This document shows, piece by piece, positions 27,665 to 35,691 of a DNA stretch of 64,000 nucleotides. This stretch comes from Acidisphaera sp. L21 (GTDB taxonomy: Bacteria > Pseudomonadota > Alphaproteobacteria > Acetobacterales > Acetobacteraceae). The stretch is from NCBI RefSeq assembly GCF_009765685.1, contig NZ_LMUY01000145.1:99796-163795 (forward strand), read 5' to 3'. The position numbers and the translations under genes were made by a program. The notes beneath the pieces are model-generated. The model did not search any database. It had not been told where the DNA came from and saw only the letters and a list, made by a program, of their open reading frames with translations. Every line of letters starts with the position of its first letter. Position 1 is the stretch's first letter.

Positions 27665-28438
27665 TTACGCAGGCTTGGCAAAGCTCGGCGTCCGCTTTTC
27701 CACGAAGGCAGCCATGCCTTCCTTTTGGTCTGCGGTGCCGAATAGGGATAGGAACAGTGCCCGCTCGGTTGCGATACCCTGGGTCAGTGTGGTTTCGAAG
27801 GCAGCGTTGATGGATTTCTTGGTCAGCAGACTGGCCGTTTGAGACTGGCTGGCGATTTTGGCGGCTATCTTCAGCGCCTCCTCCATCATGGTGCCAGCAG
27901 GGAACACACGGCTGACCAGGTTGGACCGCTCCGCCTCCGCCGCGTCCATCATCCGGCCGGTCAAGCACATATCCATCGCCTTCGACTTGCCGACCGCGCG
28001 GGTGAAGCGCTGGGTGCCGCCGGCACCGGGCATGACGCCGAGGTTGATCTCTGGCTGGCCGAATTTGGCCGTGTCGGCGCAGATGATCATGTCGCACATC
28101 ATCGCCAACTCGCACCCGCCGCCCAGGGCGAAACCGGCGACGGCAGCGATGACGGGCTTTTTCACGCGCAACACCGTCTCCCACTTCGCGATGAAATCGT
28201 CGTGCAGGACGGCGGGGTAGGTGCGGGACTGCATCTCCTTGATGTCGGCGCCGGCGGCGAACGCCTTTTCCGATCCGGTGAGGATGATGCAACCGATATC
28301 CGGATTGGCGTTAAAATCCACCAACTGGGAGCCGATTTCCCCGACGAGCAGATCGCACAGCGCGTTTAGCGCCGCCGGGCGGTTCAGCCGGATCACCCCG
28401 ACCGCGCCATGGGTTTCGACCAGGATCATTTCGGGCAT
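27665..28438 (-). CDS. Enoyl-CoA hydratase
   Basis: 257 residues from ATG 28438 (MPEMILVETHGAVGVIRL). It is a crotonase-fold protein. The oxyanion-hole segments are GSEKAFAAGADIKEM and AGFALGGGCELAMMCDM, and the two catalytic glutamates fall in GGCELAMM and in LGVMPGAGGTQRF-adjacent positions (PEINLG). It hydrates trans-2-enoyl-CoA in beta-oxidation. It lies 54 bases after mutM and ahead of rpsT on the same strand. This position beside mutM is common in alphaproteobacteria. Confidence 0.93.
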   Translation of the reverse strand: MPEMILVETHGAVGVIRLNRPAALNALCDLLVGEIGSQLVDFNANPDIGCIILTGSEKAFAAGADIKEMQSRTYPAVLHDDFIAKWETVLRVKKPVIAAVAGFALGGGCELAMMCDMIICADTAKFGQPEINLGVMPGAGGTQRFTRAVGKSKAMDMCLTGRMMDAAEAERSNLVSRVFPAGTMMEEALKIAAKIASQSQTASLLTKKSINAAFETTLTQGIATERALFLSLFGTADQKEGMAAFVEKRTPSFAKPA

Positions 28439-28492
28439 CGTTGGTTCCCTTTTCATTTTACCTAGCGCGGTCTCTGGCGCGGGGAAAGCCGG

Positions 28493-29332
28493 CTATCGTT
28501 GGGTACGCGCACAAAAAAATGTCGACCGCCCGGACTGGACCATGCGTGACACACCATCGCAGTCAGGTGTGCCTGGGCAGCGCTCACAGGGCTCGGCCTC
28601 GCGGCCATAGACCTTCCAGGCGTGCTGGAAATAGCCAAGCTCGCCGTCTGGCTGCACGTAGTCGCGCAGGGAGGATCCGCCGGCCGCAATCGCCTCCGTC
28701 AAGGTCGCCTTGATCTCGGTCACCAGCCGGGCGATGGCGGCGCGGGACAGGGTCGCGGCCTGCCGATCAGGGGCGATGCGGGCGCGGAACAACGCCTCGC
28801 ATACATATATATTCCCCAGGCCGGCGATCAGGCGCTGGTCCAGCAGGGCGGCCTTGATCGGCGTGCGTTTGCCGGCGAGGGCTCGCGCCAGAATAGTGGT
28901 GTTGAGCTCGTCGCCCAGCGGTTCCGGCCCTAGGGCGGCGAGCAGGCGGTGCGCGTCCTCCGCCCCCGTCGGCACCAGGTCGACCGAGCCAAAGCGGCGG
29001 GGGTCGACGAAGCCAACGCGCCAGCCATCGTCGGTCTGCATCACCAGGTGTTCGTGCAGGGTGATGCTATTGGGGTTGGCCGGGCCGATCAGCATGCGGC
29101 CGGACATGCCGAGGTGCAGCAGCATGCTGTCGCCGCCATCCAGCCGCATCAGGATGTATTTGGCCCGGCGGCGAAATCCCTCGACCCGGGCGCCCGTCAA
29201 CCTGTCGGCAAGGTTGGGGGGCATGGCCCAGCGCAGGTCGGGCCGGTGCATGACGGCATGCACGATCACGCGGCCTTCCAGCCGGGCGCGCAGGCCGCGC
29301 ATCACTGTTTCGACTTCTGGGAGTTCCGGCAT
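28493..29332 (-). CDS. mutM: Formamidopyrimidine-DNA glycosylase (MutM/Fpg) with altered zinc finger
   Basis: 279 residues. The mature N-terminus [13 protein letters not shown] carries the catalytic proline and glutamate; the helix-two-turn-helix region is [16 protein letters not shown]. It removes 8-oxoguanine and nicks by lyase chemistry. The C-terminal zinc finger is unusual: C249 and C252 are present, the third ligand is C274 ([10 protein letters not shown]), but the fourth position is threonine 277, and an insertion adds C258 (PGTPDCDG). C258 may replace the missing ligand. Its start faces ubiE across only 29 bases. Confidence 0.95.
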   Translation of the reverse strand: MPELPEVETVMRGLRARLEGRVIVHAVMHRPDLRWAMPPNLADRLTGARVEGFRRRAKYILMRLDGGDSMLLHLGMSGRMLIGPANPNSITLHEHLVMQTDDGWRVGFVDPRRFGSVDLVPTGAEDAHRLLAALGPEPLGDELNTTILARALAGKRTPIKAALLDQRLIAGLGNIYVCEALFRARIAPDRQAATLSRAAIARLVTEIKATLTEAIAAGGSSLRDYVQPDGELGYFQHAWKVYGREAEPCERCPGTPDCDGVSRMVQSGRSTFFCARTQR

Positions 29333-29361
29333 CGGTGCCGGGCAGGCTATACACCTGGCCC

Positions 29362-30114
29362 ATGAGCGACAACACCGCCGACGACGTTACCGATTTCGGC
29401 TACCGCACCGTGCCGCGCGGGCAGAAGAAGCCCATGGTCCGCGCCGTGTTCGACAGCGTGGCCCCGCGCTACGACCTGATGAACGACCTGATGTCGCTGG
29501 GCGTGCACCGCGTATGGAAGCGCGCCTTCATTGCAGCGCTGCAGCCGACGCCCCGCCGCACCTTGTTGGATTTGGCCGGCGGCACGGGGGACATCACGTT
29601 CGGCTGGCGCCGGGCGGGTGGCGGGCCGGCGGTGCTGTCCGACATCAATGCCGCGATGCTCAGCGTCGGCCGGGATCGCGCGGCGTCGAACGGTCATGCG
29701 TCGGCCGTCACCTTCCTGGTGGCCGATGCGGAGGCGCTGCCGCTGTCGGATCGCAGCGTGGACGTCGTGTCCATCGCGTTCGGTCTGCGCAACGTCACCG
29801 ACAAGCCGGCCGCCTTGCGGGAGGCGCGGCGCGTGCTGCGGCCCGGCGGGCGGTTCGCCTGCCTCGAATTCTCCCGTGTCCAGGTCGCGGCGCTGGCGCC
29901 TGTGTATGACGCGTGGTCGTTCTCCGTCCTGCCGCGGCTGGGCAGCGCGGTGGCGGGGGATGCGGACAGCTACCGCTATCTGGCCGAGAGCATCCGCACG
30001 TTCCCGGACCAGGACGCGCTCGAGGACATGATGTGCGAGGCCGGGCTGTCGCAGGTGAAGCACCGGAACCTGACGGGCGGGATCGCCGCCATCCATACCG
30101 GCCGTCGCCTTTGA
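29362..30114 (+). CDS. ubiE: Ubiquinone/menaquinone biosynthesis C-methyltransferase UbiE
   Basis: 250 residues from ATG 29362 ([17 protein letters not shown]). SAM-dependent class I fold with the family signature [23 protein letters not shown]-binding [12 protein letters not shown] and [12 protein letters not shown], and the end [16 protein letters not shown]. It methylates the benzoquinol ring in ubiquinone synthesis. First gene of ubiE-coaBC-dut, its stop overlapping the coaBC start. Confidence 0.97.
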   Translation: MSDNTADDVTDFGYRTVPRGQKKPMVRAVFDSVAPRYDLMNDLMSLGVHRVWKRAFIAALQPTPRRTLLDLAGGTGDITFGWRRAGGGPAVLSDINAAMLSVGRDRAASNGHASAVTFLVADAEALPLSDRSVDVVSIAFGLRNVTDKPAALREARRVLRPGGRFACLEFSRVQVAALAPVYDAWSFSVLPRLGSAVAGDADSYRYLAESIRTFPDQDALEDMMCEAGLSQVKHRNLTGGIAAIHTGRRL

Positions 30115-31292
30115 ACATACTGCTCATCGTGTCCGGCGGCATCGCGGCGTTCAAGGCGCTGGAGTTGGTGCGGCTGCTGCGTAAGGCCGGGCATGGCGTG
30201 ACCGGCGTGCTGACGGCGGGCGGGGCGCATTTCGTCACGCCGCTCAGCCTGCAGGCGCTGACGGAGACGCGGGTCTACAGCGACCTGTTCTCGCTGACGG
30301 ACGAGAGCGAGATGGGGCACATCCAATTGTCCCGCGCTGCGGATCTGGTGGTGGTGGCGCCGGCCAGTGCGGACATCCTGTCGTCGATGGCGACGGGGCG
30401 GGCGCATGACCTGGCGACGACCCTGTTGCTGGCCACCGACAAGCCCGTTTTGGCAGCCCCGGCGATGAATGTGCGGATGTGGCTGCACCCAGCCACCGTC
30501 GCCAACGTCGCCACACTGCGCAGCCGCGGCGTCAGCTTGGTGGGGCCGGATGAGGGGGTCATGGCGTGTCACGAATTCGGCCCTGGCCGGCTGGCCGAGC
30601 CCCCCGCGATCTTCGCCGCGATCGAGGCGTTCTTTGCGCCGGGTCGGATGGCGGGCAAGCACGTGCTGGTCACCAGCGGGCCGACGCACGAGCCGATCGA
30701 TCCGGTGCGCTACATCGCCAACCGCTCCTCCGGAAGGCAGGGCACGGCCATCGCGGCGGCGCTGCTGCGGCTGGGCGCGCGGGTGACGCTGGTGAGCGGG
30801 CCGACGTCGCAGGAACTCCCGGCTGGCGCCTCCATTCGCCGGGTGGAGACTGCAGCGGAGATGCTGGCGGCGTGCCAGGCGGCGCTGCCTGCCGATGCCG
30901 CGGTATTCGCGGCGGCTGTGGCGGATTGGCATGTCGACGCAGCCGCCCAAAAACTGAAGAAGCAGCCCGGCGCGGCGCCGCCCAGCCTGGTGCTGCACCA
31001 GAACCCCGATATCCTCGCCACGATCTCCGAGCCTGGGCCGCGCCGGCCGCGCCTGGTGGTGGGATTTGCGGCGGAAACGGAGAACGTGGCGGCCAATGCC
31101 AGCGCCAAGCGTCTGCGCAAAGGCTGCGATTGGATCGTTGCCAACGACGTGAGCCCGGCCACCGGGATCATGGCGGGCGAGGCGAACCAGGTGCATCTGG
31201 TGACCGCCGAGGGTGAGGAGGATTGGCCGATGTTGCCCAAGACCGAAGTGGCCGCGCGCCTCGCCGCCCGCATCGCGGAGGCGCTGGCATGA
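30111..31292 (+). CDS. coaBC: Bifunctional phosphopantothenoylcysteine decarboxylase/synthetase
   Basis: 393 residues from TTG 30111, whose TTGA overlaps the ubiE stop; [20 protein letters not shown] is the conserved N-terminus, supporting this start. The FMN-dependent CoaC half has the histidine in MGHIQLSRAADL and PAMNVRMW. The CoaB half begins GKHVLVTSGPTHEPIDPVRY with NRSSGRQGTAIA and the ANDVSPATGIM segment. It carries out two successive steps from 4'-phosphopantothenate to phosphopantetheine in coenzyme A synthesis. Its stop overlaps the dut start. Confidence 0.96.
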   Translation: MNILLIVSGGIAAFKALELVRLLRKAGHGVTGVLTAGGAHFVTPLSLQALTETRVYSDLFSLTDESEMGHIQLSRAADLVVVAPASADILSSMATGRAHDLATTLLLATDKPVLAAPAMNVRMWLHPATVANVATLRSRGVSLVGPDEGVMACHEFGPGRLAEPPAIFAAIEAFFAPGRMAGKHVLVTSGPTHEPIDPVRYIANRSSGRQGTAIAAALLRLGARVTLVSGPTSQELPAGASIRRVETAAEMLAACQAALPADAAVFAAAVADWHVDAAAQKLKKQPGAAPPSLVLHQNPDILATISEPGPRRPRLVVGFAAETENVAANASAKRLRKGCDWIVANDVSPATGIMAGEANQVHLVTAEGEEDWPMLPKTEVAARLAARIAEALA

Positions 31293-31747
31293 ACATCGAA
31301 CTGGTGGTGCTGGACCAGCGGCTGCACGAATGGGGTCTGCCGACCTATCAAAGCGCCATGGCCGCGGCGATCGACCTGCATGCCTGCCTGGACGCCCCGC
31401 TCTCCATCGCGCCCGGCACCGCCCCGGTGCTGGTGGCGGCCGGGTTCGCGATCCACATGGCGGACGCCAATGTTGCCGCGCTGATCCTACCGCGCTCCGG
31501 GCTCGGGCATAAAAAAGGACTGGTGCTGGGTAACCTCGTTGGGCTGATCGATCCGGATTACACCGGGCCGATCATGGTCAGCAGCTGGAACCGTAATCCG
31601 CCGGGCACGGAGCCGATCGTGCTGATGCCGGGTGAACGATTTGCCCAATTGGTGTTCGTGCCGATCATGCGCCCGGTGCTGAATGTGGTGAATGCGTTCA
31701 CGGGATTGAGCACCCGCGGGGCAGGCGGGTTCGGATCGACCGGGTAA
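31289..31747 (+). CDS. dut: Deoxyuridine 5'-triphosphate nucleotidohydrolase
   Basis: 152 residues from ATG 31289 (ATGA overlap with coaBC). Trimeric dUTPase motifs are visible: AAAIDLHACLD (motif 1), LPRSGLGHKKGLVLGN (motif 2), LIDPDYTGPIMVSSWN (motif 3), ERFAQLVFVPI (motif 4) and the C-terminal lid STRGAGGFGSTG (motif 5). It hydrolyses dUTP to dUMP, preventing uracil incorporation. Last gene of the ubiE-coaBC-dut unit. Confidence 0.97.
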   Translation: MNIELVVLDQRLHEWGLPTYQSAMAAAIDLHACLDAPLSIAPGTAPVLVAAGFAIHMADANVAALILPRSGLGHKKGLVLGNLVGLIDPDYTGPIMVSSWNRNPPGTEPIVLMPGERFAQLVFVPIMRPVLNVVNAFTGLSTRGAGGFGSTG

Positions 31748-31846
31748 CGTCCGGCCGCACGTCACAGAACGGCAATCATTTGCCTGCGTGACAGGCACGG
31801 TTTCGGCTTGTATGGGGCTGGCCAGCACACCGCCGAGGATCTCCCC

Positions 31847-33577
31847 ATGTCCGGAACTACATTCCCGGCTTTCGCCTCGGTCCGCCGTCTTCCCAATTTA
31901 TTCGACGTAGCGGCGATCATCTGCATAGGCGGCTTGATCTTCGCCTTCGCCAGCGGCGCCCGGCATACGGTGGCGCCGCTGACGGCGATGGACGCGATCC
32001 ACCTCGATCCGTCCTATCTGCCCGGCTACGCGCTGCGCACCACGCTGCGGATGTTCGCGGCCCTGGCGTGCTCGCTGGTGTTCACCTTCACCTACGCCAC
32101 CTGGGCGGCGAAAAGCCGACGGGCGGGCAAGGTGCTGGTGCCGGTGTTGGACATCCTGCAATCAGTGCCGATCATCGGCTTCCTGACGTTCACCGTGGTG
32201 TTCTTCATGGGGCTATTCCCCGGCCGCGTGCTGGGCGTGGAATTGGCCGCCATCTTCGCCATCTTCACCAGCCAGGCCTGGAACATGGCGTTCAGCCTGT
32301 ACCAGTCGCTGAAGACGGTGCCGGCGGATCTGGTGGAATGCGCCACCGCGTTCCAACTGTCGCCCTGGCAGAAATTCTGGCGGATGGAAGTGCCGTTCGC
32401 CATGCCGGGCCTGGTGTGGAACACCATGATGTCGATGTCCGGCGGCTGGTTCTTCGTCGTCGCCAGTGAGGCGGTGACGGTTGGCGACTCGACTTGGAAG
32501 CTACCCGGCATCGGATCCTACGTGGCGCAGGCGCTGGAGGAACGGGATATCGCTGCGGTGTTCTACGCGATCGGCGCGATGCTGGTGGTCATCCTGCTGT
32601 ACGACCAGTTGCTGTTCCGCCCGCTGGTCGCGTGGTCGGCCAAATTCCGGTTCGAGATGACGGCCAGTGCCGAGGCGGAGGACCCCTGGGTGCTGAAGCT
32701 GCTGCGCCGGACGCGACTGCTGTCGGCGATCGTGGATCGGCTGGTCTTCGTGTTCAACGCGGCCACCGGCATGCGCCTGGCTCGCCGTACCCGGCTGATC
32801 CCGAAGGCCAGCCCTGCGGTTTCCCGCGTGTGGGACATCGTTTGGGTTGGGCTGCTGGTCGTGGCGGTGCTGGTGGCGCTGTGGAAGATCACGACCTACG
32901 TCTCCGCCGCGCTCACCTGGGGTGATCTGGGGGAGGCGTTGCTGGACGGCGTCTACACCATGATCCGCGTCATCGTGTTGATGATCCTGGCGACGGCGTT
33001 CTGGGTGCCGGTGGGGGTGTGGCTAGGGTTGCGCCCCACCTGGGCGCGGCGGGCGCAGCCTGTGGCGCAGTTCCTGGCGGCATTCCCGGCCAATCTGTTC
33101 TTCCCGATCTTCGTCGTCGCGATCGTGCATTTCGACCTAAACCGCGACATCTGGCTGACCCCGCTGATGGTGCTTGGGACCCAGTGGTACATCCTGTTCA
33201 ACGTCGTGGCAGGGGCTGCTGCCTTTCCCGGGGATCTGCTGGAGGTGTCGAAGAATTTTCGCATCGGCGGCTGGCTTTGGTGGCGCCGGGTGATGCTGCC
33301 GGGGATTTTTTCATACTACGTCACTGGGGCGATCACCGCGTCCGGCGGGTCGTGGAACGCTGCCATCGTGGCCGAGGTGGTGACCTGGGGCAGCGACCGG
33401 CTGCAGGCCCACGGGCTGGGCGCCTATATCGCGCAGGCGAGTACCGAGGGTGCCTCTGGCAACACCCCCAAGGTGGTATTGGGCGTGGTGGTGATGAGTG
33501 GCTTCGTTCTTCTATTCAACCGGTTGGTGTGGCGCCCGATGTATAGCTACGCCGCCCGCCGCCTGACCTTCGCCTAG
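31847..33577 (+). CDS. ABC transporter permease with two fused permease domains (nitrate/sulfonate/taurine type)
   Basis: 576 residues from ATG 31847 (MSGTTFPAFASVRRL, GAGGAT upstream). Two binding-protein-dependent permease domains are fused. The first (about 70-270) has the EAA-like loop AFQLSPWQKFWRMEVPFAMP, the second (about 370-570) has SKNFRIGGWLWWRRVMLPGI. Each half has five to six membrane spans. The domain type matches SsuC/TauC/NrtB permeases. The ATPase follows 11 bases later. No substrate-binding protein is adjacent, so the cargo is unknown. Confidence 0.9.
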   Translation: MSGTTFPAFASVRRLPNLFDVAAIICIGGLIFAFASGARHTVAPLTAMDAIHLDPSYLPGYALRTTLRMFAALACSLVFTFTYATWAAKSRRAGKVLVPVLDILQSVPIIGFLTFTVVFFMGLFPGRVLGVELAAIFAIFTSQAWNMAFSLYQSLKTVPADLVECATAFQLSPWQKFWRMEVPFAMPGLVWNTMMSMSGGWFFVVASEAVTVGDSTWKLPGIGSYVAQALEERDIAAVFYAIGAMLVVILLYDQLLFRPLVAWSAKFRFEMTASAEAEDPWVLKLLRRTRLLSAIVDRLVFVFNAATGMRLARRTRLIPKASPAVSRVWDIVWVGLLVVAVLVALWKITTYVSAALTWGDLGEALLDGVYTMIRVIVLMILATAFWVPVGVWLGLRPTWARRAQPVAQFLAAFPANLFFPIFVVAIVHFDLNRDIWLTPLMVLGTQWYILFNVVAGAAAFPGDLLEVSKNFRIGGWLWWRRVMLPGIFSYYVTGAITASGGSWNAAIVAEVVTWGSDRLQAHGLGAYIAQASTEGASGNTPKVVLGVVVMSGFVLLFNRLVWRPMYSYAARRLTFA

Positions 33578-33588
33578 GAAATCGGACC

Positions 33589-34899
33589 ATGGACACGATC
33601 GATACACGGGTGAAGACCGATAACCTCGTCGAAGTGCGGGGCGTCCGGCAATCCTATCACAAGGATAGTTCGGCCGACCTGCTCGTGCTGGACAACGTCG
33701 ATTTGACGCTGCGCTCCGGGGAAATCGTCGGTCTGCTGGGCCGTTCCGGCTCGGGCAAGTCCACGTTGTTGCGCATCGTATCCGGGCTGCTGCGCCCCAC
33801 CTCCGGCGATGTGAGCTGGCGCGGCGCGTCGCTGCTGGGCCCGGCGGAGGGTGTGGCGATGGTGTTCCAATCCTTCGCCCTGTTCCCGTGGCTGACGGTG
33901 CAGGAAAATGTGGAACTGGGGCTGGAGGCGCAGGGCGTTGCCCGGGCCGAGCGGGAGAAGCGGGCCGAGCAGGCGATCGATCTGATCGGCCTGGGCGGCT
34001 ACGAGAGCGCCTACCCGAAGGAACTGTCCGGCGGCATGCGCCAGCGCGTCGGCCTGGCGCGGGCGATCGTGGTGCATCCCGACCTGCTGCTGATGGACGA
34101 GCCGTTCTCCGCCCTGGATGTGTTGACGGCGGAGACGCTGCGTACCGACCTGATCGACCTGTGGATGGATGGCAAGCTGCCGATCAAGTCGGTGCTGATG
34201 GTCACCCACAACATCGAGGAAGCGGTGCTGATGTGCGACCGCGTGCTGGTGTTCAGCTCCAATCCCGGCCGGGTGGCCAGCGAGTTGATCGTGCCGTTCG
34301 CGCATCCGCGCAACCGCTTGGACCCGGCGTTCCGCCAGATGGTGGACGACATCTACGCATTGATGACCCGGCGTGCGCCGGCCAAGTCCACGCCCACGCC
34401 CGTCACCACGGCGACGGCGCTGTATCCCGTGTCGACCAACATCATGGCCGGCCTGCTGGAGACACTGGCGGCTGCCCCCTATAGTGGCCGGGCCGACTTG
34501 CCCGCGTTGGCCGCGGCGCTGCAGTTGGAGTTGGACGAGTTGCTGCCGCTGGGCGAAGCGCTGCAATTGCTTCGCTTCGGTACTCTAGCTGATGGCGACC
34601 TGCTGGTGACGGAAACCGGCCGCCAGTTCGTCGCCGCCGATACCGACCCGCGCAAGGCGCTGTTCGCCGCGGCTTTGCGCGCGCACGTGCCGCTGGTGGC
34701 GCAAATCCGCCAGGTGCTGGACGAGCGCTGGAACCACCGTGCCAGCGCCGTGCGCTTCCGCGACGAGTTGGAAGACGTGATGAGCCCGGAATATGCCGAC
34801 AACACGATGAGTGCCGTGATCGCCTGGGGCCGCTACGCCGAGCTGTACAGCTACGACGAGGATGCCGACCAATTCTACCTGGACGAAGACGAGGAATAA
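33589..34899 (+). CDS. ABC transporter ATPase with C-terminal AAA-associated domain
   Basis: 436 residues. The ATPase part (about 10-265) has Walker A LLGRSGSGKSTLLRI, Q-loop VFQSFALFPWLTV, signature LSGGMRQRVGLARAI, Walker B DLLLMDEPFSALD and switch VTHNIEEA. Residues about 280-436 form the AAA-associated C-terminal domain (PF09821 type), a winged-helix-like extension seen in NitT/TauT-type ATPases of proteobacteria, presumably regulatory. The tail is strongly acidic (YDEDADQFYLDEDEE). It pairs with the fused permease upstream. Confidence 0.92.
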   Translation: MDTIDTRVKTDNLVEVRGVRQSYHKDSSADLLVLDNVDLTLRSGEIVGLLGRSGSGKSTLLRIVSGLLRPTSGDVSWRGASLLGPAEGVAMVFQSFALFPWLTVQENVELGLEAQGVARAEREKRAEQAIDLIGLGGYESAYPKELSGGMRQRVGLARAIVVHPDLLLMDEPFSALDVLTAETLRTDLIDLWMDGKLPIKSVLMVTHNIEEAVLMCDRVLVFSSNPGRVASELIVPFAHPRNRLDPAFRQMVDDIYALMTRRAPAKSTPTPVTTATALYPVSTNIMAGLLETLAAAPYSGRADLPALAAALQLELDELLPLGEALQLLRFGTLADGDLLVTETGRQFVAADTDPRKALFAAALRAHVPLVAQIRQVLDERWNHRASAVRFRDELEDVMSPEYADNTMSAVIAWGRYAELYSYDEDADQFYLDEDEE

Positions 34900-34935
34900 G
34901 GCAGCTTCGGGGGATCCGCTTGCATTCGATAGGAT

Positions 34936-34965
34936 TTAGATATATCTATGACTTAGATACATCGA
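34936..34965 (+). promoter_or_regulatory. Paired palindromic operator candidate upstream of padR
   Basis: TTAGATATATCTA (34936-34948) contains the perfect 12-bp palindrome TAGATATATCTA. A second copy, TTAGATACATCGA (34953-34965), is an imperfect version 17 bases further on. The box is strikingly AT-rich in a G+C-rich setting and ends 17 bases before the padR start, so binding there should block padR transcription or translation initiation (autoregulation, inferred). Confidence 0.6.
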
Positions 34966-34982
34966 AACTGCATCGGAACATC

Positions 34983-35570
34983 ATGCGACATAGACATTCT
35001 CAGCCTACTCACGACCGCCGCTTCGCCCGCGGACCCTCCCGCGGCGATGGGCCGGATCATCACCACGAGGGCGGTCGATCTCGCCACCGGGACGAGCGGG
35101 GCGGCCGGCGGCCGAGCCGGTTGTTCGATCATGGCGAATTGCGCCTGGTGGTGCTGGCGCTGATCGCCGAGCAACCGCGGCACGGCTACGAGTTGATCAA
35201 GGAGATCGAGGACCGTGCTGCCGGCACCTACACGCCCAGCCCCGGCGTCATCTACCCGACGCTGACCATGCTGGAGGAGATCGGCCACGCCACCTTGGCG
35301 GAGAGCGGTGGCAAGAAGCTCTACACCATCGCGCCGGACGGGACGGCTTATCTGGCCGCCAACAAGCCCGCCGTCGACGCTGCGCTGGGGCGGATGCAGG
35401 CGGTGAGCATGGCGCATAGCGGCGGCCCGGCGCCCGACATCATCCGCGCGACGGAGAATTTGAAGCTGGCATTGCGCCTGCGCCTGGGCCGTGGGCCGTT
35501 GAGCGAGGGGCAGATCCGCGCGATCGCCGCAGCGCTCGATATCGCCGCAGTCGCGATCGAGCAGAGCTGA
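34983..35570 (+). CDS. PadR family regulator with His-rich N-terminus (YqjI-like)
   Basis: 195 residues from ATG 34983 (MRHRHSQPTHDRR). A disordered His/Arg/Asp-rich leader of about 45 residues (DHHHEGGRSRHRD) precedes the winged helix: LVVLALIAEQPRHGYELIKE, then TPSPGVIYPTLTMLEEIG, which is typical PadR. A C-terminal dimerisation helix follows. The layout resembles E. coli YqjI, whose His-rich tail binds nickel or iron. It likely represses its own gene through the palindromes just upstream. Relation to the ABC transporter before it is only positional. Confidence 0.85.
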   Translation: MRHRHSQPTHDRRFARGPSRGDGPDHHHEGGRSRHRDERGGRRPSRLFDHGELRLVVLALIAEQPRHGYELIKEIEDRAAGTYTPSPGVIYPTLTMLEEIGHATLAESGGKKLYTIAPDGTAYLAANKPAVDAALGRMQAVSMAHSGGPAPDIIRATENLKLALRLRLGRGPLSEGQIRAIAAALDIAAVAIEQS

Positions 35571-35691
35571 GGCGGTATCATGGGCGGATCGCACCACCCG
35601 TGCGGAGGCGACCGCGGACTCGATGCTGGCCGCCCACGCTGCCGAGCATATCTGACGGACTGGCAGGCCGGTGTCTCGGCCGGTCCGCCGC

